DNA from: UBA1926 sp036732005
GTDB taxonomy: Bacteria; Planctomycetota; Phycisphaerae; Phycisphaerales; UBA1924
DNA: 64,000 nt
Direction of reading: 5' to 3'
Assembly: GCA_036732005.1 (NCBI GenBank)
Contig: DAINDF010000016.1
Location: 1 to 64,000 of the forward strand
Shown in pieces: positions 8,719 to 16,973 of this stretch. Every line of letters starts with the position of its first letter. Position 1 is the first letter of the stretch. The notes beneath the pieces were generated by a model, which was not told the DNA's origin, did not search any database, and saw only the letters and a list, made by a program, of their open reading frames with translations. The position numbers and the translations under genes are program-made.

Positions 8719-10755
8719 ATGTCACGCATCCGTTCGATCGAATCCTGCCTGGTGCTGGGGCTTGCCGCCAGCTCGGCCCCGGCGCAGTGCGATCTCGTGC
8801 CCCCATACGCCGCCCCGGACCACGAATTGGCCGGCGCCGGTTTCGGGTCCGCCGTGGCGATGAACGCGGACGGCACCATCGCCCTCGTCGGCGGCTCGGG
8901 GTTCGACCTCGGCGACGGCATCGTCCGCGCCTTCGCGAAGGTCGCCGGTGTGTGGACCGAGGGCACGGCCTTCCGGGGCGGCGCGTTCGCCGGCGAGTTC
9001 TTCGGCCACGCCGTCGCGATGAACGACGCGGGCGATCTCGCCGCGGTCGGCGCACCCCTCCACTTTAACACCGCGCCGTTTGTGCCCCAGGCCGGCGTCG
9101 TGGACATCTGGGAGCGCAACGCCGGAAGCGGAGAATGGACCCGCACGCACAGGTTCTGGGATCCCGCTCCGGGGTTCCGGCGGAGTTTCGGTGTCTCGGT
9201 CGATCTCTCCGCCGACGGGAACACGATCGTCATCGGGCGGGCCGCGTTCCTTGGCACCGAGACCGACCCGTTGCCCGATGCGGCGTTCGTCGCGACGCGA
9301 ACCGCCGGATCGTGGTCGGCGCTGACCCAACTCGTTCCGACGCCGGCCCCGGGGACGCTCGAGCAGTTCGGCGCCAAGGTCGCGATCAACGAGGCGGGCA
9401 ATGTTGTCGCCGTCGGCGCCCCGGGTGACACATTCACCTCCGGGACAAGCGGCGAGATCCACATCTTCCGCCTTGACGCCGGCGCCTGGACCCACACCGA
9501 GACCCTGACCCGCTCGACACCCGGCGAGGTATTCAACCTCTTCGGCTCGACCTTCGACCTCTCGGGCGGCCAGCTCTTCGCGGCCGATCCCGCTCGGGGC
9601 CTTTACGGGGGCTCGCCCGAGCAGGCGCCGGATCTTCTGGTCTACACCGACTCGAACGGGTTCTTCGGCCCCGACCCCGACCAGATCGCCCGGGTCCCCG
9701 CGTCGCTGACGGCCTTCGGTGCGGGCCCCTCGGGGCTCGGTACGGGGCTCGCCGTCCGGGGCGATGCCGGCCTTGTCGGCGCCCCCGAATCCGAGTCGGT
9801 CTTCATATACGCGTTCGATGGGGGAGCGGCCTTCCGTATCGAGCGGGTTGACGGCGTCTGGTCGTTCGTCTCCCGCCTCGAGGCCGACGACCCGGCCGAC
9901 CAGGCCCGCTACGGGGCGGGCGTCGCGATCTCCGCCGACGGCGCGGAGTATCTTGTCGGCGAGCCCGGGTACGCGCCGAACTTCGACCTGTACGGCATGG
10001 GGCGAGCGCATTTCACGGGCCAGGTCTTCCGCGAGGCCCCGTTCAGCATCGCGCCGACCGAGTCGATCCTGACCCTGCAGATCGACTTCCCCGGGGTGCC
10101 GACGCAGATCATCGAACTCGTCGTGGGCGGCTCGCTCGTGTTCAGCCTCCCCGAGGGGTGTGACCCCGCCGACCCGGTGGCGCAGGTCAGCCTGGTCGGC
10201 GGCACGCTGACGACCGATGACGAGCCTGTCTCGCTCACCCTCGCGCCCGGCGTCTCGATCACGGCCTCGGGCATCGAGCTCTCGGTCGCCGAGCCCTCCG
10301 CGCCCGCGCTGCTCGACGCCGGCGGGATCGCCCCGGTCGAGGGGGCGGTCTTCCAACTCGCCGCCGAGGTGCAGTTCCCGGGGCTCCCCGCCTTCAGCGC
10401 CGTCGGGCAGCTCGCTTACGGGCCGATCGCGTTCGCGTTCTCCGGGGACCCCGGCGAAGGGCTGAGGGTGGATCTGACGGGCGTGAACATCAGCCAGGTG
10501 ATCGACGCGGGGCTCGGGGACGACAACCCGTCGATCAACGCGAATCTCGTGCTCGTCGGGATCGAGACCGACCCGCCCTGCAACGCCGCCGACTTCGCCG
10601 CACCCTTCGGCTTGCTCGACCTGGCCGATGTCGTGTCGTTCGTGACCGCGTTCAACGCGGGCGAACCCGCGGCGGACCTCGCCCCCCCGGCGGGCGTGTT
10701 CGACCTCGCCGATGTCGTGGTGTTTGTGCAGGCGTTCATCGCCGGCTGCCCCTGA
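8719..10755 (+). CDS. Secreted FG-GAP-like repeat protein with GC-type dockerin-like tail
   Basis: 678 residues. A signal peptide (ending about SSAPAQC) is followed by repeated motifs of the kind AVAMNADGTIALVGG, AVAMNDAGDLAAVGAP and VAINEAGNVVAVGAPGD, spaced about 50-60 residues apart. This is the pattern of FG-GAP/integrin-like beta-propeller blades. After a beta-rich region, the last 60 residues contain two dockerin-like repeats (LLDLADVVSFVTAFNAG and VFDLADVVVFVQAFIAG) ending GCP. This tail is known from Phycisphaerales secreted proteins (called GC-type dockerin in NCBI annotation, from memory) and probably directs attachment or sorting. AAGGAG lies 8 nt before ATG 8719. Ligand unknown. 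Confidence 0.82.
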   Translation: MSRIRSIESCLVLGLAASSAPAQCDLVPPYAAPDHELAGAGFGSAVAMNADGTIALVGGSGFDLGDGIVRAFAKVAGVWTEGTAFRGGAFAGEFFGHAVAMNDAGDLAAVGAPLHFNTAPFVPQAGVVDIWERNAGSGEWTRTHRFWDPAPGFRRSFGVSVDLSADGNTIVIGRAAFLGTETDPLPDAAFVATRTAGSWSALTQLVPTPAPGTLEQFGAKVAINEAGNVVAVGAPGDTFTSGTSGEIHIFRLDAGAWTHTETLTRSTPGEVFNLFGSTFDLSGGQLFAADPARGLYGGSPEQAPDLLVYTDSNGFFGPDPDQIARVPASLTAFGAGPSGLGTGLAVRGDAGLVGAPESESVFIYAFDGGAAFRIERVDGVWSFVSRLEADDPADQARYGAGVAISADGAEYLVGEPGYAPNFDLYGMGRAHFTGQVFREAPFSIAPTESILTLQIDFPGVPTQIIELVVGGSLVFSLPEGCDPADPVAQVSLVGGTLTTDDEPVSLTLAPGVSITASGIELSVAEPSAPALLDAGGIAPVEGAVFQLAAEVQFPGLPAFSAVGQLAYGPIAFAFSGDPGEGLRVDLTGVNISQVIDAGLGDDNPSINANLVLVGIETDPPCNAADFAAPFGLLDLADVVSFVTAFNAGEPAADLAPPAGVFDLADVVVFVQAFIAGCP

Positions 10756-10777
10756 GAGCCCTCGATCGCCCTCAGGG

Positions 10778-10795
10778 GCCCGCGCCGGCGCGGGC
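10778..10795. other. Perfect 18-nt palindrome between convergent genes
   Basis: GCCCGCGCCGGCGCGGGC is perfectly self-complementary. It lies between the stop of the FG-GAP gene and the stop of mscL, which converge on it. It may act as a two-way transcription barrier, but it has no T-tract on either side, so a classical intrinsic terminator is not shown. Confidence 0.45.
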
Positions 10796-10803
10796 TCGCC
10801 CGC

Positions 10804-11217
10804 TCAGCCCTTCTTCAGCGCATCGCGGATCTCGCGGAGCAACAGCACATTCTCCGGCGTCGGCGGCGGGGGGGCGGCCTCCTGCTCCTTCTCGAAACGC
10901 TTCTTCGCCTCGTTCATCCCCTTGATCACGATGAACAGGCAGAACGCCACGATGATGAACTTGATCACGGCGTTGATGAATTCGCCGTAGTACATCGCGA
11001 CCTCGGCCACCCCCTCCGCCTCGTTGGCCTGCTGCAGCACCAGCTTCAACTTCGAGAAGTCGACCTTGCCCAGCACCATCCCGATCGGGGGCATGAAGAT
11101 CTTGTCCACCATCGTGCTCACGATCGCGCCGAACGCGGCCCCGATGATGATGCCCACCGCCATGTCGATCACATTCCCGCGCATCGCGAAGTCGCGGAAT
11201 TCCTTCACCAGTCCCAT
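10804..11217 (-). CDS. mscL: Large-conductance mechanosensitive channel
   Basis: 137 residues, the normal MscL length. It forms a homopentameric inner-membrane pore that opens under membrane tension in hypo-osmotic shock. The N-terminal helix and TM1 are clear (FRDFAMRGNVIDMAVGIIIGAAF), as is TM2 (INAVIKFIIVAFCLFIVIK), followed by the cytoplasmic helix with a Pro-rich linker (EAAPPPPTPE) and a charged end (LLREIRDALKKG). ATG at 11217 is preceded by AAGGAGAT, an excellent ribosome site. The frame is open further upstream, but that part is low-complexity. Confidence 0.95.
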   Translation of the reverse strand: MGLVKEFRDFAMRGNVIDMAVGIIIGAAFGAIVSTMVDKIFMPPIGMVLGKVDFSKLKLVLQQANEAEGVAEVAMYYGEFINAVIKFIIVAFCLFIVIKGMNEAKKRFEKEQEAAPPPPTPENVLLLREIRDALKKG

Positions 11218-11442
11218 GGAATCTCCTTTCCCGTACGCCCCCGCACCATCGCGGGGACCCCCGGCGTTTGCGCCGCCCGGGGAAAGCCCGGAGCATACCG
11301 AGACCGCAACGCGACGGCGATTCCCCCGCCTGCGCGGCCTCGCCAAGGTTTTTGATCGGGATAGTGGAAAACAGCACCCAGATAGCCGCTATTATTCCGG
11401 GCACGGGTCCGACCGGCCCGTCCACGCATCCCGGGAGGCCCA

Positions 11443-12582
11443 ATGACGATCTTCATCCCACGCGAAGTCGACCCGGACGAGACGCGCACCGCCGCGACCC
11501 CCGAGTCCGTCACCGCCCTCAAGAACATGGGGCTCGAGGTCGCGGTCGAGGCCGGGCTGGGCGCCCACCTCGGCTGGGCCGACTCGGACTACGAGAAGGC
11601 CGGCGCCACGGTCCTCGCCGCCGGCTCGACCGCCCAGCCGGGTGTCACGCTCGTCTGCGGCGTGCAGCCGCCGACCCCCGACCGCATCGCCGGCATGCCC
11701 CGCGGCGCGATGTACGCAGGCTTCCTCGACCCGTTCAACCGCGAGGATCTCGTCCGCGCGTTCGCCGACGCGGGCGTGAGCGCGATGAGCATGGAGATGG
11801 TCCCCCGCACCACGCGGGCCCAGAAGCTCGACGCGCTCTCGAGCCAGCACAGCATCGCGGGGTACTACATGGTCCTCCTCGCCGCCGAGAGGCTCGGCAA
11901 GGCCATCCCGATGATGGCGACCCCGTCGGGCGTCATCCAGCCGGCCCGGGTGCTCGTGATCGGCGCGGGCGTCGCGGGCCTGCAGGCCATCGCCACCGCG
12001 AAACGCCTCGGCGCCCGCATCGAGGCCTTCGACACCCGCCCTGCCGTCAAGGAGCAGGTCGAGTCCCTCGGCGCCAAGTTCATCGACATCGACCTGGGCG
12101 AGACCGGCGAGCAGGGCGGCTACGCCAAGGAGCTCACCCCCGAGCAGCAGGCCAAGCAGCGCGAGGGCATGGTCAAGGCCATGGAGCGGGCCGACATCGT
12201 CATCACCACCGCCGCCCTCTTCGGCAGGCCCGCGCCCACGATCATCACCGACGACATGATCCGGCGCATGAAGCGGGGCGCCCTCATCGTCGACTACGCC
12301 GTTTCCTCCGGGGGCAATGTCGAGGGATCCGTCGCGGGCGAAGAGATCGAGCTCCACGGCGTCCGCGTCATCGGGCTGAAGAACTACCCGGGCCGCGTCG
12401 CCTTCGACGCCAGCCGAATGTACGCCAACAACATCGTGGGCCTCGTCCAGATTCTCTTCAACAAGGAATCTAAATCGCTCCGGCTCAACCGGGAGGACGA
12501 CATCATCGCCGGCTGCCTGCTCACCCACGGGGGAGAAGTCGTCAACGAGACCATCCGCGCCCGCATGGCCCAGACCGCCTGA
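11443..12582 (+). CDS. pntAA: NAD(P) transhydrogenase alpha subunit 1 (NAD(H)-binding)
   Basis: 379 residues. This is the soluble domain I of proton-translocating transhydrogenase, which exchanges hydride between NADH and NADP+ using the proton gradient. It starts with IFIPREVDPDETRTAATPE, has the NAD-binding Rossmann turn VLVIGAGVAGLQA followed by AKRLGARIEAFDTRP, and the mobile-loop region RPAPTIITDDMIRRMKRG. First of three genes transcribed together; pntAB follows 26 nt later. The split of the alpha subunit into a soluble protein and a short membrane protein is the usual three-subunit bacterial arrangement. Confidence 0.95.
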   Translation: MTIFIPREVDPDETRTAATPESVTALKNMGLEVAVEAGLGAHLGWADSDYEKAGATVLAAGSTAQPGVTLVCGVQPPTPDRIAGMPRGAMYAGFLDPFNREDLVRAFADAGVSAMSMEMVPRTTRAQKLDALSSQHSIAGYYMVLLAAERLGKAIPMMATPSGVIQPARVLVIGAGVAGLQAIATAKRLGARIEAFDTRPAVKEQVESLGAKFIDIDLGETGEQGGYAKELTPEQQAKQREGMVKAMERADIVITTAALFGRPAPTIITDDMIRRMKRGALIVDYAVSSGGNVEGSVAGEEIELHGVRVIGLKNYPGRVAFDASRMYANNIVGLVQILFNKESKSLRLNREDDIIAGCLLTHGGEVVNETIRARMAQTA

Positions 12583-12608
12583 CCGCACGCACACAGGAGA
12601 TATCCGAC

Positions 12609-12890
12609 ATGGATTTCCTCACATACGCGTTCATCTTCCTGCTCTCGATGTTCCTGGGCGTCGAGTTGATCCGCAAGGTCCCCGCCCAGCTGCACACGCC
12701 CCTGATGAGCGGGTCCAACGCCATCTCGGGCATCACCATCGTCGGCGCCATGCTCGCCACCGCCATCGCCGGAGACAGCAGGCTCACCCTCTTCCTCGCC
12801 GGCCTCGCCGTCGCGTTCGCCATGATCAATGTCGTCGGAGGCTATGTGGTCACCGACCGCATGCTCGCCATGTTCAAGCACAAGGGCTGA
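12609..12890 (+). CDS. pntAB: NAD(P) transhydrogenase alpha subunit 2 (membrane part)
   Basis: 93-residue membrane protein with three predicted helices (about residues 3-20, 36-58 and 62-83). It supplies the alpha-derived part of the proton channel. The motif HTPLMSGSNAISGI is highly characteristic of this subunit. A ribosome site (AGGAGAT) lies before ATG 12609. It sits between pntAA and pntB with short gaps (26 and 15 nt), consistent with one transcript. Confidence 0.95.
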   Translation: MDFLTYAFIFLLSMFLGVELIRKVPAQLHTPLMSGSNAISGITIVGAMLATAIAGDSRLTLFLAGLAVAFAMINVVGGYVVTDRMLAMFKHKG

Positions 12891-12905
12891 GAAAGGGGGC
12901 TTCAC

Positions 12906-14339
12906 ATGAACACCATCGCAACAGTCCTCTTCCTCCTCGCCGGCGTCTGCTTCATCTTCGGGCTCAAGCTGCTCGGCAAGGCGACCACCGCCCGCAGGGG
13001 CAACCTCGTCTCCGCCGCCGGAATGGCCGCAGCCATCGTCGGCACGGGGCTCTCGATCGTCTCGGGGCACGAGCACCCGTTCGAACCCGCCTCCCTCGGG
13101 TGGATCCTCCTCGGCATGCTCGTCGGCACCGGCATCGGCATCCCCGCCGCCAAGATGGTCAAGATGACCGCCATGCCCGAGATGGTCGCCCTCTTCAACG
13201 GATTCGGGGGCATCGCCAGCCTCCTCATCGGCTGGGCCGAGATCCAGCATGCCAACCACATCGCCACCGAGCTCATCCCCGTCGACGCGGTCATCTCCAC
13301 CGCCGCGGTGATCTCGATCTTCCTCGCCGTCCTGATCGGCGGCGTCACCTTCACCGGCAGCCTCATCGCCTTCGGCAAGCTCTCCGGCAAGCTCCCCTCG
13401 CCCCCCGTCCTCTACCCGGGACAGCGGCTCATCAACGGCATCCTTATCGCCGCCCTCCTCGGGTGCGGCGTCTGGCTCGCCATCGACCCCGCCGCGCACC
13501 TCCCGCTCTACGGAGCCATCGTGCTCTCCTTCGTCCTGGGTGTCGCCTTCGTCATCCCCATCGGCGGCGGTGATATGCCCGTCGTCATCTCGCTCCTCAA
13601 CTCCTACTCGGGCCTGGCCGCCTGCGCCGCGGGCTTTGCCGTCGACAACACCCTCCTGATCATCACCGGCGCCCTCGTCGGCGCCAGCGGCATCATCCTC
13701 ACCCGCATCATGTGCATGGCGATGAACCGTTCGCTCCCCAATGTCCTCTTCTCGGGGTTCGGCGCCGCCGACACCGCCGCCGCAGCCGGGGGCGACACCG
13801 AGAAACGCGAAGCCAAGATCCTCACCCCCGACAAGGCCTTCTACATCCTCGAATCCGCCCAGAAGGTCATCTTCGTCCCGGGCTACGGCATGGCCGTCGC
13901 CCAGGCCCAGCACGCCGTCAAGGAGCTCGCCAAGGCCCTCGAAGCCAACGGCACCGAGGTCCAGTTCGTGGTCCACCCCGTCGCGGGCCGCATGCCGGGG
14001 CACATGAATGTCCTCCTCGCCGAGGCCGATGTGCCCTACGAGTCGCTCGCCGAGCTCGACGATGTCAACCCCACGATGGAGGCCGTCGATGTCGCCATCG
14101 TCCTCGGCGCCAACGATGTCGTCAACCCGCTCGCCCTCGAGCCCAACAGCATCATCGCCGGCATGCCGATCGTCGAGGTCCACCGTGCCAAGACGATCTT
14201 TACCGTCAAACGCTCCATGCGGGCCGGCTACGCGGGCATCGACAACCCCCTGTTCTACCTCGACAACAACTACATGGTCCTCGGCGACGCCAAGGCCGTC
14301 ATGCAGAGCCTCGTGAGCGAGTTCAAGGCCGAGGAATAG
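12906..14339 (+). CDS. pntB: NAD(P) transhydrogenase beta subunit
   Basis: 477 residues. The N-terminal two-thirds holds the remaining transmembrane helices of the proton channel (MPEMVALFNGFGGIASLLIG is typical). The C-terminal domain III binds NADP(H): VIFVPGYGMAVAQAQHAVKEL and VHPVAGRMPGHMNVLLAEADVPY are the signature regions, with ALGANDVVNP-type and GIDNPLFY motifs after them. Last gene of the pnt operon; a GC-rich hairpin with a T-run follows at 14372. Confidence 0.96.
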   Translation: MNTIATVLFLLAGVCFIFGLKLLGKATTARRGNLVSAAGMAAAIVGTGLSIVSGHEHPFEPASLGWILLGMLVGTGIGIPAAKMVKMTAMPEMVALFNGFGGIASLLIGWAEIQHANHIATELIPVDAVISTAAVISIFLAVLIGGVTFTGSLIAFGKLSGKLPSPPVLYPGQRLINGILIAALLGCGVWLAIDPAAHLPLYGAIVLSFVLGVAFVIPIGGGDMPVVISLLNSYSGLAACAAGFAVDNTLLIITGALVGASGIILTRIMCMAMNRSLPNVLFSGFGAADTAAAAGGDTEKREAKILTPDKAFYILESAQKVIFVPGYGMAVAQAQHAVKELAKALEANGTEVQFVVHPVAGRMPGHMNVLLAEADVPYESLAELDDVNPTMEAVDVAIVLGANDVVNPLALEPNSIIAGMPIVEVHRAKTIFTVKRSMRAGYAGIDNPLFYLDNNYMVLGDAKAVMQSLVSEFKAEE

Positions 14340-14371
14340 TCGGCCCTGCTTCCCCTGCTCTTCTCTTCCCG

Positions 14372-14402
14372 CGGGCCCGGTCCGAGCGAACGGGCCCGTT
14401 TT
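14372..14402 (+). terminator. Intrinsic terminator after pntB
   Basis: Two copies of CGGGCCCG (14372-14379 and 14391-14398) pair as a stem around an 11-nt loop and are followed by TTTT. It lies 32 nt after the pntB stop. Confidence 0.75.
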
Positions 14403-14430
14403 CATGCCCGCCCCACGCCGACCCTCATCC

Positions 14431-14566
14431 GGATTCCCGATCGTCCTCGGGCGTCGGTGCCGTGGTTCACCTCGAAGAGTGAACCACGAGCGGACGGCGT
14501 GGGCCGTCCCGATCCGCCGTCACGCTTCGAGGTGCCGGCGAGCACCGAGCACAAGACAGGCCGGGA
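14431..14566 (+). repeat. Intergenic repeat A, copy 1
   Basis: 136 nt that match 60825-60960 without gaps (about 84 percent by hand count, best in the first 100 nt). It contains a perfect 10-bp hairpin at 14461-14488 (CGTGGTTCAC / GTGAACCACG) with an 8-nt loop. It lies between the pnt terminator and the 3' end of the carbamate kinase gene and has no plausible reading frame. Confidence 0.8.
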
Positions 14567-14573
14567 TCCCGTA

Positions 14574-15557
14574 TCAGATCTTCCCGATGAAGTGCGTGCC
14601 GGCCTCTCCCCGAAGGGCCTCCTCGAGCCGCTCCGGGCTCGTGATCAGGCCCCGCGCTCCGCCGTGCATCAGGAAGTCCCGGATCGCCTCCACCTTCGGG
14701 CCCATCGAGCCCTCCGGAAAGTGGCCTTCCTCCACATACCGCGTGCACTCCGCCAGCGTCACCGCCCCGAGCGGCATCTGCCCCGGCGTCCCGAACCGGA
14801 GCGACACGCAGTCCACCGCCGTCAGGATCAGCAGCAGGTCCGCCTCGATCTCCCGTGCCAGCACGCCCGAGGTCCGGTCCTTGTCGATCACCGCCTCGAC
14901 CCCGCGGTAATCGCCCTCTGAGGTCTTGCACACCGGGATCCCCCCGCCCCCGCACGCGATCACGATGTGCCCCTCCGACGCCGCCTCGCGGATCATGCTC
15001 CGCTGGATCACCTTCCTCGGCCTGGGCGAGGGCACCAGCCGCCTCCACCCCCTCCCCGCGTCCTCCCCGACCGTCCACCCCAACTCCTCACGCCGTTTGC
15101 ACGCCTCCTGCTCGCTCAAGAACGGGCCCACCGGCTTGCTCGGGTGCCGGAACGCCCCGTCCTCCGCGTCCACCACGACCTGCGTGACGACCGTCACGAC
15201 GAACCGCTTGATCTCGCGACGCCGCAGCGCGTTCAGCATCCCCTGCTGCAGGTAGTACCCAAGGCTCCCCTCCGTCTGCGCCACCAGCACATCCAGCGGC
15301 TTCGTCGGCAGCCCGTCGCCCCGGAACTCGTCACGCTCCAGCAACGCCCCCACCTGCGGGCCGTTCCCGTGCGTGACCACCAGGTGGTACCCGCGCGACA
15401 CCAGCGTCATCAATCGGTCGCAGATCGAACCCGCGTTCGCCAGGTGTTGCTCGTGCGTGCCGGGTTCCCCGCGCTTCATGAACGCGTGGCCGCCCAACGC
15501 GACGACGACCAGCGGCGGCCGGGACGACCGCCCGATCCGAGCCGTGCCCTCGAGCAT
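14574..15557 (-). CDS. arcC: Carbamate kinase
   Basis: 327 residues. Interconverts carbamoyl phosphate + ADP and carbamate (CO2 + ammonia) + ATP. The amino-acid-kinase fold signatures are clear: PLVVVALGGHAF near the N-terminus, VVTHGNGPQVGALLER, VIACGGGGIPV, and EGHFPEGSMGPKVEAIRDFL. The start at 15557 precedes the first strand by about 14 residues. The gene is divergent from the cpgS-like/OTC pair, with a 69-nt shared promoter region. Together these three genes all handle carbamoyl phosphate or a phosphorylated partner; no arginine deiminase is present. Confidence 0.94.
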   Translation of the reverse strand: MLEGTARIGRSSRPPLVVVALGGHAFMKRGEPGTHEQHLANAGSICDRLMTLVSRGYHLVVTHGNGPQVGALLERDEFRGDGLPTKPLDVLVAQTEGSLGYYLQQGMLNALRRREIKRFVVTVVTQVVVDAEDGAFRHPSKPVGPFLSEQEACKRREELGWTVGEDAGRGWRRLVPSPRPRKVIQRSMIREAASEGHIVIACGGGGIPVCKTSEGDYRGVEAVIDKDRTSGVLAREIEADLLLILTAVDCVSLRFGTPGQMPLGAVTLAECTRYVEEGHFPEGSMGPKVEAIRDFLMHGGARGLITSPERLEEALRGEAGTHFIGKI

Positions 15558-15626
15558 CGGAAATCATACCATCCGGGGTTCTTTGGGGCCACCCCCAGCC
15601 CTAGCATTCCCCGAGAGGAGCATCCC

Positions 15627-16973
15627 ATGAAGAGCCGACGCAGGGTCGTCATCCTCGGCGCCGCGGGGCGTGATTTTCACAACTTCAACACCGTCTTCCG
15701 GGAAGACCGATCCGCCGAGGTCGTCGCCTTCACCGCCACGCAGATCCCCAAGATCGACGGCCGCCGCTACCCGGCCCAGCTCGCCGGGCCCCTCTACCCC
15801 GAGGGAATCCCCATCCTTCGGGAAGACGACCTCGAACGCATCATCGCCGACCACGCCGTCGACGAGGTCGTCTTCGCCTATTCCGACATCGACTACGCCC
15901 ACATCGGCCACCTCGCCAGCCGCGCCATCGTCGCCGGCGCCGACTTCCGCCTCCTCGGCGCGCGCGAGACCATGATCGACTCGCCCGTCCCCGTCGTCGC
16001 CGTCACCGCCGTCCGCACCGGTTGCGGCAAGAGCCCGACCTCGCGCTACCTCGTGCGCGCGCTCAAGGCCGCCGGACGCCGCGTCGTCGTCGTCCGGCAC
16101 CCCATGCCCTACGGCGACCTCGCCCGACAGGGCGTCCAGCGCTTCGAGACCACCGCCGACCTTGATTCCCACCGCTGCACCTTCGAGGAGCGCGAGGAGT
16201 ACGAGTCGCACATCGATGAGGGCACCGTCGTCTACGCCGGCGTCGACTACGGCGCGATCCTCGACCAGGCCGCCGCCGAGGCCGATGTCGTCTTCTGGGA
16301 CGGGGGCAACAACGACTGGCCCTTCTTCACCCCGGACGCATGGGTCGCGATCACCGACCCTCTCCGCCCCGGCCACGAGACCGCCTATTACCCGGGCGAG
16401 GTCAACCTCCGCGGGGCTCACATCGTCGTCATCAACAAGGTCAACACCGCTGCCCCGGACGCCGTCGCCACCGTCGAACGCAACATCCGCGCACTCAACC
16501 CGGGGGCCATTCTCCGGCGCACGAACAGCGTCGTCACCATCGACGCCGATCCGGCCCTCATCCGCGGCAAGCGCGTCCTCTGCATCGAAGACGGCCCGAC
16601 CCTCACCCACGGCGGGATGACCTTCGGCGCCGGGCGCGTCGCGGCGGAGAAGTACGGCGCCGCCTCGATCGTCGAGCCCCGTCCGCACGCCGTCGGGTCG
16701 ATCCGCGAGACCTACGAGAAATACCCCCACATGACCGAACTCCTCCCCGCGATGGGGTACTTCCCCGAGCAGATCGCCGACCTCGAGGCCACCATCCGCG
16801 CCACGGCCTGCGATGTCGTCCTCGTCGGCACGCCGTTCGACATCACCCGGAAACTCAGGATCGACAAGCCCTCGGTCCGCGTGCGGTACGCGACCGAGGA
16901 CGCCGACCCGGGCGCCTCGCTCGCCGAGACGGTCCTTGCCCGCCTCGGGCAGCGGATCGGAGTGGCCACATGA
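15627..16973 (+). CDS. Cyclic 2,3-diphosphoglycerate synthetase-like protein
   Basis: 448 residues. Start ATG 15627 has GAGAGGAG 6 nt upstream. The N-terminal part is Rossmann-like (RRRVVILGAAGRDFHNFN). It is followed by a P-loop-type region (VTAVRTGCGKSPTSRYL, Lys135) and later HPMPYGDLA, DGGNNDWPF and INKVNTA motifs. This matches the archaeal cyclic-2,3-diphosphoglycerate synthetase family (ATP-dependent ring closure of 2,3-DPG) and its bacterial relatives, often labelled GTPase, whose reaction is not known to me. Its stop codon overlaps the OTC start (ATGA at 16970-16973), so the two are translationally coupled. The family call is firm, the bacterial reaction is not. Confidence 0.78.
   Translation: MKSRRRVVILGAAGRDFHNFNTVFREDRSAEVVAFTATQIPKIDGRRYPAQLAGPLYPEGIPILREDDLERIIADHAVDEVVFAYSDIDYAHIGHLASRAIVAGADFRLLGARETMIDSPVPVVAVTAVRTGCGKSPTSRYLVRALKAAGRRVVVVRHPMPYGDLARQGVQRFETTADLDSHRCTFEEREEYESHIDEGTVVYAGVDYGAILDQAAAEADVVFWDGGNNDWPFFTPDAWVAITDPLRPGHETAYYPGEVNLRGAHIVVINKVNTAAPDAVATVERNIRALNPGAILRRTNSVVTIDADPALIRGKRVLCIEDGPTLTHGGMTFGAGRVAAEKYGAASIVEPRPHAVGSIRETYEKYPHMTELLPAMGYFPEQIADLEATIRATACDVVLVGTPFDITRKLRIDKPSVRVRYATEDADPGASLAETVLARLGQRIGVAT

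Noticed and set aside
11390..11395. TATTAT as a -10 box for the pnt operon
   Set aside because: No acceptable -35 hexamer at 16-18 nt upstream; reported here only as a weak hint.
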